From a virus: DNA of 37,986 bases. Shown here one piece after another: positions 33,349 through 37,986 of this stretch. Position numbers and translations under genes: made by a program. The stretch covers positions 1 to 37,986 of IMG/VR virus record IMGVR_UViG_3300027861_000081; one strand, written 5' to 3'. The notes beneath the pieces are model-generated. The model searched no databases. It had not been told where the DNA came from and saw only the letters and a program-made list of their open reading frames with translations. Every line of letters begins with the position of its first letter. Positions within the stretch are counted from its first letter, which is position 1.

Positions 33349-33350
33349 AA

Positions 33351-33381
33351 AAAAAGAGGCGCCATTACAACGCCCCTTCTT
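33351..33381 (-). terminator. Intrinsic terminator for the leftward nrd operon, loop TGTAATG
   Basis: On the minus strand, AAGGGGCG pairs with CGCCTCTT (one mismatch), a T-G pair follows, and the loop is TGTAATG (positions 33363-33369 as CATTACA on +). A run of nine T (33355-33347) follows, the classic intrinsic terminator form for transcripts from nrdA. It lies between convergent genes; on the + strand no T-run follows the hairpin, so termination of rightward transcripts is less certain. Confidence 0.82.
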
Positions 33382-33385
33382 CAAC

Positions 33386-33404
33386 AACTAACTAACTAAC
33401 TAAC
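33386..33404 (-). repeat. AACT tandem repeat (TTAG on minus) at the nrdA stop
   Basis: (AACT)x4 plus AAC. Read on the minus strand it is a run of TTAG units that includes the nrdA TAG stop and puts further stops in all three frames immediately after it. It may be a readthrough and frameshift barrier or simple slippage. It sits between the gene and the terminator hairpin. Confidence 0.7.
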
Positions 33405-35118
33405 CATCGCAAGCTAAACAATCTTCGCTCATCGCTGTAGCTGCAATATCTCCGCGCAGGACGCTCTCCGTTCTGGTATAATATAAAGTCTTTACCCCAT
33501 TTTTCCAAGCATCCATGTGAACCTTATTAAGCCATTTTGGCGTTGCTTCACTTGGGAAAGCTAAATTTAAACTAACCGACTGATCTACGTATTGCTGTCT
33601 CAGTCCAGCCTGATTAACTAATTCTAATTGGTTTATTTCTTTAAACGTCTTATAAACTTCTTTCGCTGGAATATCCGGCCCGACGTGTATAGCATCAAGT
33701 TCTTTTATATCTTGTACAGATCCACCATCAGCAAGTATCTTATCCCATATTTCATTTGTATTTAACTTATGTTTTCTGAGAAGCTTTAAAAGTGTGGGAT
33801 TTTTCCTAATGAACGTACCCTTCGCGCTTTGTTCCGTGAAAACATTAGCGGCCCAAGGCTCAATACCAGGACTAACATTACCACTGAGCTTACTATTAGA
33901 CACAGTAGGAGCAATAGCCCTAAGATGAGTGTTACGATAACCAGTGCCAGCGCACCAAAGAGGTTCGCCATAGATTTCAGAAAGATCTCGGCTTGCTCTT
34001 TCAGATTCAATTTTAATCTGCGAAAAAATACGCCTAGTTTCAAACTGAGCAAGTAACCCTTCAAAAGGAATGCCCTTCTCTTGGAGATGCGTGTGCCATC
34101 CAAGTACACCCAACCCGAGTGCTCGTCCTTTTGTAGCAGAACGAATGGCATTTTCAAAACCTCTAAGTCCTTTGGCTCTTTGAATAAATTCCTCCATAAC
34201 ACCATCAAGAAACCAAATGGCGTCGTATATAAGGTTAGTGTCTTTCCATTCTTCATATTTAGCTAAATTTAGTGACGACAAACAGCAAACAAAACTATGA
34301 TTTTCATCCGTATGCAAAGTAATTTCGCTGCATATGTTTGTCATATGTACTTTTAATCCGTTGTCTTTATATGCTTTTGGATTGTTTTTGTTAACATTTC
34401 CTTTAAACATAATATACGGCTCTCCAGTTGCTTTTCGCTTTCTAATAAGTTTACTCCATCGAGTCCTCGCTTCCGAATCGCCTTGCTCAAGGCGTCGCAT
34501 AAACTTATCACCAACAACTGCGCATTGATGAAGGTTGAGTGACTGTCTGTTAACGTCGCCTTTTGGTTCTCTAATTTCAAGCCACTCTTCAAAATCGTCG
34601 TGTTCAATATTGATATTGACTGATGCTGCGCCTCTGCGAACAGAGCCTTGATTAGTCGCGAGGATAGTTGAGTCGTAGATTTTGCAAAAGGGGACAACTC
34701 CGTCTGATGTTCCATTTCCTGTAATTTTAGCGCCAGCGGGTCTGATTTGATTAATGCCAATGCCAACTCCACCGCCGTGCTTAGCGAGCAACATCATCTC
34801 TAAGTTCTTTTGGCCAATGTCCTGAATCGAATCGGCTACATCGATACCAAAACAAGATATAGGTAAGCCACGGTCAGTGCCGGTATTACTAAGTACCGGG
34901 CTAGCAAGGCAAAGCCAACCATTCCAAATATAATTAAAGAAAGTTTCTGCCATTTCCGGTTTATATAATCTGCGAGCAACCGTTTTACTGACACGCATGT
35001 ATGCTTCTCTAGGTGACTCGTCGTATAATAAATATCCCCCGGATATAGTCTTCTTGTATACGTCGTTATTACCCCACGCAGGGTAATCTTCTCCTTTTTT
35101 CCAGTTTTCATTCCACAT
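33400..35118 (-). CDS. nrdA: Ribonucleotide reductase class I, large (alpha) subunit without ATP cone
   Basis: NrdA makes deoxynucleotides from ribonucleotides using a radical from NrdB. At 572 residues it is much shorter than E. coli NrdA (~760) and begins at the catalytic domain, so the N-terminal ATP-cone that senses ATP/dATP is absent. Visible catalytic features are redox Cys C89 in LPISCFG and C278/C279 in FVCCLSSLNL, the active-site set N261, C263 and E265 in NICSEITL, the radical-path tyrosines Y546-Y547 in LYYTRTES, and the C-terminal reductant pair C567 and C570 in EDCLACDG. The ATG at 35118 follows an A-rich leader with no Shine-Dalgarno. It is downstream of nrdB, separated by two small genes, and is the last gene of the leftward operon. 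Confidence 0.93.
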   Translation of the reverse strand: MWNENWKKGEDYPAWGNNDVYKKTISGGYLLYDESPREAYMRVSKTVARRLYKPEMAETFFNYIWNGWLCLASPVLSNTGTDRGLPISCFGIDVADSIQDIGQKNLEMMLLAKHGGGVGIGINQIRPAGAKITGNGTSDGVVPFCKIYDSTILATNQGSVRRGAASVNINIEHDDFEEWLEIREPKGDVNRQSLNLHQCAVVGDKFMRRLEQGDSEARTRWSKLIRKRKATGEPYIMFKGNVNKNNPKAYKDNGLKVHMTNICSEITLHTDENHSFVCCLSSLNLAKYEEWKDTNLIYDAIWFLDGVMEEFIQRAKGLRGFENAIRSATKGRALGLGVLGWHTHLQEKGIPFEGLLAQFETRRIFSQIKIESERASRDLSEIYGEPLWCAGTGYRNTHLRAIAPTVSNSKLSGNVSPGIEPWAANVFTEQSAKGTFIRKNPTLLKLLRKHKLNTNEIWDKILADGGSVQDIKELDAIHVGPDIPAKEVYKTFKEINQLELVNQAGLRQQYVDQSVSLNLAFPSEATPKWLNKVHMDAWKNGVKTLYYTRTESVLRGDIAATAMSEDCLACDG

Positions 35119-35153
35119 ATTTTATTATTTACTATTGCTTTTTGCTTTGTTCA

Positions 35154-35432
35154 TTATCTAAAAAATAAAGCGGCATAGGCTGCCATTACGTTTATGTTTA
35201 CTATTACTAAATTCCATTGTTTTGCTACAAAAACTTGTGGCAAAGAAAATAACCCAGCTAAAAAGTATATTATTACACCAGGTGTTTCAGGCAACATATG
35301 GGGAGCAGTTACAAAAAAACCAGTCCCCATATACCCAAGCCTATTCGCTAGTCTTTCCGTCGCTGATAAACGTCTCTGCTTTACTAGATTGTTTAGCCAT
35401 TTTTTCTTTAAGCTTGTTGATAGCTTGCTCAT
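35154..35432 (-). CDS. Small two-span membrane protein (start uncertain)
   Basis: The protein has a basic N-terminus (RRLSATERLANRLGYMG), then two hydrophobic segments (GVIIYFLAGLFSLPQVFVA and NLVIVNINVMAAYAALFF) around AKQWNLV. The VAKQWNLV-N-N element is one I recall from small membrane proteins of marine phages near nrd genes. ATG 35432 gives 92 residues but overlaps the preceding coiled-coil gene by 92 bases. A second ATG at 35330 gives 58 residues and packs 10 bases after that gene's stop, but drops the ERLANRLGY helix that seems family-conserved. I keep the longer form with low certainty for the start. Function unknown; a membrane anchor is all that can be read. Confidence 0.6.
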   Translation of the reverse strand: MSKLSTSLKKKWLNNLVKQRRLSATERLANRLGYMGTGFFVTAPHMLPETPGVIIYFLAGLFSLPQVFVAKQWNLVIVNINVMAAYAALFFR

Positions 35433-35571
35433 ATCCTTCCATAAGTTTAATTGTTTCTAATGTACCTATAGCTAGGTCTTTTAAATATTCGGTTTCATTT
35501 AGTAACTTTTGAGCTACATTCCCTAACATTTCAACTTTATTTTTTATTTCTATTAATGTTTGTTCTTTCAT
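35341..35571 (-). CDS. Small helical coiled-coil protein (76 aa)
   Basis: It is entirely helical: MKEQTLIEIKNKVEMLGNVA, then QKLLNETEYLKDLAIGTLET, then IKLMEGYEQAINKLKEKMA, with a polar tail. The LKDL-IGTLETIK-M-GY--AI-KLKE pattern is familiar from other marine phages near nrd genes and is always of unknown function. It lies 45 bases downstream of nrdB in the same direction. No motif links it to nucleotide metabolism; association is by position only. Confidence 0.75.
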   Translation of the reverse strand: MKEQTLIEIKNKVEMLGNVAQKLLNETEYLKDLAIGTLETIKLMEGYEQAINKLKEKMAKQSSKAETFISDGKTSE

Positions 35572-35616
35572 ACTTTATGATTTAATTCGTCCCACATTTC
35601 GTCTTCATTTAGTATA

Positions 35617-36585
35617 TTACCAAATGTCTTCAAAGTCTTCGCCCTCTCCCGCCTTTGAATAATCCGTCGGACGAATAGCGAAAAAATCAGTATGGGTAAC
35701 GCCCCCGGTAAGATGGTAAAACCAATCCAGGTTAGACGCTGCTTCCATGTCGAACGCAAAATAGTTTCCAAGATCATCATAACCAAGTTCAACGAGTTTT
35801 TCATTTGTTCTTTTTCTTATAAAGTGTTTTAAATCGTTAGCGCTAATGCCTTCAATGTCCCCCATCTCAAACATTTTGTCTATATATTTTATTTCAAGTT
35901 TTACCATTGTTTCAGCAGCGGATATTATATCTTTGCGACATAAACCCGCTAATTGATTGTTTTCACTGCAAATATCACGAAACAGTTTACAGCCCATTTT
36001 GCTATGTAAAGATTCATCTCTTACACTCCACTTCATTTGTTGACCAATGCCTTTTAATAAATTTCTTAATTGAAAAGAATAGAGAACAGCAAAAGCAGAA
36101 TATAGACTAACCCCTTCAGCAAAAGCACTAAAAACAGCAAGAGACTTACCAATACCAACAGAGCTTGTCCCGTCATAAGCAACCAAGTTGTCAAACCTTT
36201 GAGCAGTTGCAGGCTCATGTAAAAAGGCTTCATAATCTTCAAGACCCAATGTTTCATTTAAATAACTATATGCGACAGCGTGTATTGTTTCTTGCGAACC
36301 AAACATCATTGCCATTTGTTGTATCTCGTGTTTAGGAAACCATCCAACTACCTTCTGCGTCCAGTAATCAGAAACCGCACACTCAGTTTGCGCAAAGCCG
36401 AGTAATATATTACCGACCAAATTCTTTTCTTCTGGTGTTAATTTTTCTTTCCAGTCTTTAATATCGCCTTGCATAGGTATTTCAGTATGTAACCAAAATG
36501 CCTGTGCTTGCTTTAACCAACCTTCAGTATAATATTCCGGATATTCAAATGGTTTGTACGCTACGCGCTCTTCAAACAATCCCAT
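35617..36585 (-). CDS. nrdB: Ribonucleotide reductase class I, small (beta) subunit with Glu first metal ligand
   Basis: NrdB holds the dimetal cofactor that generates the radical used by NrdA. The 322-residue length is typical. The metal ligands are E68 (FAQTEC), E99 and H102 (SQETIHAVAY), E157 (FAEGV), E191 and H194 (RDESLHSK). E68 lies exactly 31 residues before E99, the spacing of D84 to E115 in E. coli, so the usual Asp is Glu, as described for classes Ic and Id. Y106 is at the radical tyrosine position (ETIHxxxY). The C-terminus EGEDFEDIW is the acidic, aromatic tail that docks to NrdA. The start shares TAATG with the preceding 54-residue gene. Cofactor metal (Fe or Mn) cannot be read from the sequence. 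Confidence 0.93.
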   Translation of the reverse strand: MGLFEERVAYKPFEYPEYYTEGWLKQAQAFWLHTEIPMQGDIKDWKEKLTPEEKNLVGNILLGFAQTECAVSDYWTQKVVGWFPKHEIQQMAMMFGSQETIHAVAYSYLNETLGLEDYEAFLHEPATAQRFDNLVAYDGTSSVGIGKSLAVFSAFAEGVSLYSAFAVLYSFQLRNLLKGIGQQMKWSVRDESLHSKMGCKLFRDICSENNQLAGLCRKDIISAAETMVKLEIKYIDKMFEMGDIEGISANDLKHFIRKRTNEKLVELGYDDLGNYFAFDMEAASNLDWFYHLTGGVTHTDFFAIRPTDYSKAGEGEDFEDIW

Positions 36586-36749
36586 TATTTATATATTTCA
36601 ATTGCTAAGTCAATAAACGGCAAGTAAAATACATGCGCTGTTTGATTTTCTTCCTCATAGGTTCTCATTCCAAATAGCACTCCAGGATAAAATCCTATTG
36701 ATACTGCCCAGGTTGGATTATTTCCCTTGCCCTCTGTATTTTTTGACAT
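36585..36749 (-). CDS. Tiny conserved phage protein next to nrdB (54 aa)
   Basis: The 54-residue frame starts at the ATG on 36749 and ends at the TAA sharing a base with the nrdB start. The sequence includes NPTWAVSIGFYPGVLFGMRT, then YEEENQTAHVFYLPFIDLAI. The GFYPG-LFG-RTYEEE----HV-Y-PF-DL signature is known to me from cyanophages and other marine phages, usually in or near nucleotide-metabolism genes; its function is not established. It is strand-rich with no membrane segment. Its start overlaps the 3' end of the 44-residue gene by 32 bases. Confidence 0.85.
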   Translation of the reverse strand: MSKNTEGKGNNPTWAVSIGFYPGVLFGMRTYEEENQTAHVFYLPFIDLAIEIYK

Positions 36750-36852
36750 AATTTTTGCTGTTTTTATTATTACTTGTTTTTGATTTTGCGTGCACGCCTT
36801 TTCTACGTACTTTTGGTACTTCTATATAAGAAGATAAAGTTAATTTAGCCAT
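36718..36852 (-). CDS. Tiny basic conserved phage protein (44 aa)
   Basis: The frame runs from ATG 36852 to TAA at 36720-36718: MAKLTLSSYIEVPKVRRKGV, then HAKSKTSNNKNSKNYVKKYR, then GQGK. The ending R-KGVHAKSKTS----SKNY-KKYRGQG is a strong signature of a tiny basic protein present in many marine phages, with unknown role. Its high Lys/Arg/Asn content suggests RNA or DNA contact, but that is inference. It overlaps both neighbours (8 bases upstream, 32 downstream), so it is embedded in a translationally coupled chain leading to nrdB. Confidence 0.85.
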   Translation of the reverse strand: MAKLTLSSYIEVPKVRRKGVHAKSKTSNNKNSKNYVKKYRGQGK

Positions 36853-37042
36853 AGCATTTTATTCCATGTTTTTCTTGTTGTTCAACCAATTCTTTATACA
36901 TTACTTTGCCTCTATTGTTCCAACTCCATTTAACCCAATTGTCAATCTGGCGCTCAGCATACTTTTGCCTGGAAATGTTTTTTTCAATTATCCTGGCATA
37001 GCCCGTTACTTGGAAAGGATTATCCTTACTGTTTCGTCGCAT
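36845..37042 (-). CDS. Small basic protein of unknown function (65 aa)
   Basis: The 65-residue product begins MRRNSKDNPFQVTGYARIIE, continues KNISRQKYAERQIDNWVKWS and ends YKELVEQQEKHGIKCYG. It is basic and Trp/Tyr-rich, probably helical, and overlaps the nuclease gene upstream by 37 bases and the 44-residue gene by 8. A shorter start (MYKELVEQ) would remove most of the protein and leave a gap, so I keep the longer one. I do not recognise the family. Its tight packing argues it is a real gene in the operon. Confidence 0.6.
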   Translation of the reverse strand: MRRNSKDNPFQVTGYARIIEKNISRQKYAERQIDNWVKWSWNNRGKVMYKELVEQQEKHGIKCYG

Positions 37043-37458
37043 TCTTTTTGATTTTGTGGTTTATATAGTGTATATCCAGGGAATTGATTTGTTACTAATT
37101 GTTTAAATAACTTCCAGCGCATTGGGAACGATTCGTTAGCCCTACCTTTTGTTTCTATTATAAAATTATCCCCAATAAAATCAGGTGTGTATTTAATCGG
37201 CAATATACGTTTGCAACCACGATTTTTATAATCGCCTTTACCATTAGCTTGTCTTTCATATACTTCGTTTTCAAAATGAAAGCCATTTAATAAAACAAAT
37301 GTTTCTCCTTCATATTTGGCTTTAATCTTAGCTTTCTTTAACGCCATATACATATAACGCTCTAAGCCGGAAGCAAAGTTAATCCCGTCATAAGTAACTT
37401 TTTTGCTTACAACAGGACCACGCTTCTTGCTTCTTTTTTTATAGGGTAGTCTCCTCAT
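37006..37458 (-). CDS. Endonuclease I-like PD-(D/E)XK nuclease (junction resolvase type)
   Basis: The 150-residue length is the same as T7 endonuclease I, which resolves branched DNA and Holliday junctions. Motifs are in the right order: a conserved Glu in FASGLERYMYMAL (E33), then IKYTPDFIG with D93, then FIIETKGRA with E102 and K104. These correspond to the E, PD and ExK catalytic elements of the PD-(D/E)XK fold. The N-terminal ~20 residues are very basic, suitable for DNA contact. There are three Cys, but they do not form an obvious zinc site. It probably acts in recombination, debranching before packaging, or host DNA degradation. It overlaps the 87-residue gene upstream by 20 bases. Confidence 0.85.
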   Translation of the reverse strand: MRRLPYKKRSKKRGPVVSKKVTYDGINFASGLERYMYMALKKAKIKAKYEGETFVLLNGFHFENEVYERQANGKGDYKNRGCKRILPIKYTPDFIGDNFIIETKGRANESFPMRWKLFKQLVTNQFPGYTLYKPQNQKECDETVRIILSK

Positions 37459-37702
37459 GGATCTCGATATTTCTTAGCAAAGCTTCTTGCATCTCTTCTG
37501 TACTAGATTCTTTTAATTTTTGCATGTATAGCACAGCATCCATTAATTCTTCTTGCAAGTGATTAATCCAAGCAAACAAATTTGATTTGTCGTCATTAAG
37601 TGTTACGCCGTACTTCGCAAAGCCTATATCAGATCTTGATACAAACTTATCAACTACACGTTCAACAACTGGGTCTCTAAATTCTATTTGTTTTTTATTC
37701 AT
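37439..37702 (-). CDS. Small helical protein with EELMDA motif (NTP-pyrophosphatase-like?)
   Basis: The 87-residue protein includes DPVVERVVDKFVSRSDIGFA, KYGVTLND and WINHLQEELMDAVLYMQKLK. The KYG-TL-----WL-HLQEELMDA-LY--KLK pattern is one I know from many phages. The EELMDA helix is reminiscent of all-alpha NTP pyrophosphatases (MazG/dUTPase-like), but only one acidic helix is visible, so activity is doubtful. It lies next to a true MazG-like gene, sharing ATGA, which may mean joint regulation. I treat it as a conserved protein of uncertain function. Confidence 0.7.
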   Translation of the reverse strand: MNKKQIEFRDPVVERVVDKFVSRSDIGFAKYGVTLNDDKSNLFAWINHLQEELMDAVLYMQKLKESSTEEMQEALLRNIEIHEETTL

Positions 37703-37986
37703 AATGATTCTGTTTTAACAAATGTTCCATTTACCATACGTCCAGTTCTATTGCTGATTTGAGCGTACGACTCATCGATACAATGCTCAATACCGACATT
37801 ACCCAGCTCGGCAAGATTGGTAAGTACCACAACACAATCACCAATAGCATCAATGAACTCAGCCCTATCGTTTTTAAGAATTGCTTGTGCAAGTTCACCT
37901 GTTTCCTCCAGTAGTTTAATATATTGTGTCTTAGTATCTCCATTGTCTAATATTCCTTTTTTTCTTGCCCATTGGCGTATTAATTC
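37699..37986 (-). CDS. MazG-like nucleotide pyrophosphohydrolase (5' end outside window)
   Basis: The frame is open at the window edge, so the N-terminus is missing; 95 residues are visible. They contain ELIRQWARKKGI, then KLLEETGELAQAILKND, then EFIDAIGDCVVVLTNLAELG. This is the MazG arrangement EExxE (EETGE) followed by ExxDxxGD (EFIDAIGD), which binds Mg for hydrolysis of NTPs to NMP and pyrophosphate. Phage MazG proteins are proposed to adjust nucleotide pools or (p)ppGpp-type signalling, which fits the neighbouring ribonucleotide reductase genes. The stop overlaps the next start (ATGA). A different frame of the same stretch, at 37731-37943, is only a shadow. Confidence 0.85.
   Translation of the reverse strand, partial: ELIRQWARKKGILDNGDTKTQYIKLLEETGELAQAILKNDRAEFIDAIGDCVVVLTNLAELGNVGIEHCIDESYAQISNRTGRMVNGTFVKTESL

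Noticed and set aside
33349-33385. Hairpin as a strong terminator for the + strand late operon
   Set aside because: The T-run is only on the minus-strand side; for rightward transcripts the hairpin is followed by CTTCAAC, so I only claim it for the leftward operon.
33786-34772. Two long minus-strand frames overlapping nrdA
   Set aside because: They share DNA with conserved NrdA active-site regions in another frame and show no family motif.
35568-35804. 78-residue minus-strand frame overlapping the end of nrdB
   Set aside because: Most of it is a shadow of nrdB; the part outside nrdB is only about 16 codons with no motif.
37731-37943. 70-residue hydrophobic minus-strand frame at the right edge
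   Set aside because: It is a shadow of the partial MazG-like gene, whose EETGE and EFIDAIGD motifs fix the true frame.

Overview
The window looks like part of the genome of a tailed, short-tailed (podovirus-type) double-stranded DNA phage, most likely of a marine or aquatic Bacteroidota (flavobacterial) host. The virion set includes large terminase, a long portal, an acidic scaffold, a major capsid protein, two head-tail connector candidates, a very large tail-hub protein and internal/ejection-type proteins. No tape measure, tail tube or sheath is visible. The host inference rests on AT-rich DNA, almost universal TAA stops, A-rich leaders without Shine-Dalgarno sequences, and family resemblance. 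No integrase, tRNA, CRISPR array or insertion sequence was seen, and no gap over 300 bases lacks a gene.

Layout. 1-3351 (+): small basic proteins, a holin, small virion-decoration candidates and a coiled-coil protein. 3329-4366 (+): a conserved small protein, a GroES-like protein made of two tandem copies, and a possible small terminase. 4366-11705 (+): TerL, portal, scaffold, major capsid, then a strong hairpin. 11785-20167 (+): connector proteins and a 1944-residue hub ending in an Asp-box propeller. 20179-24884 (+): fibre or decoration proteins and internal virion proteins. 24889-32229 (+): a 2446-residue multidomain virion protein. 32234-33348 (+): small basic proteins, a tiny membrane protein and an M15 endolysin. 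33349-33385: the convergence point with a terminator. 33400-37986 (-): nucleotide-metabolism and DNA genes: NrdA, NrdB, an endonuclease I-like nuclease, a MazG-like pyrophosphohydrolase and several tiny conserved proteins. Five genes of 44-54 residues or with corrected starts were found by direct reading.

How it works together. The + strand block is the late operon: it packages DNA, builds the capsid and short tail, loads internal proteins for ejection, and lyses the cell. The - strand block supplies deoxynucleotides and processes DNA, and converges on the late block.

Most notable: (1) the 2446-residue protein strings together a glycine-zipper segment, a zincin (HEVLH), a sigma-region-2-like segment, a candidate PD-(D/E)XK nuclease, a HAD phosphatase and a membrane-type C-terminus, with the tetrapeptide QFSK recurring at the domain borders; (2) all three intergenic hairpins found, on both strands, present the same 7-nt loop TGTAATG; (3) a whole domain is shared between a small stand-alone protein and a large fibre protein 19 kb away; (4) a KMK/SP(F/A)K basic motif recurs in small proteins at both ends of the late block.
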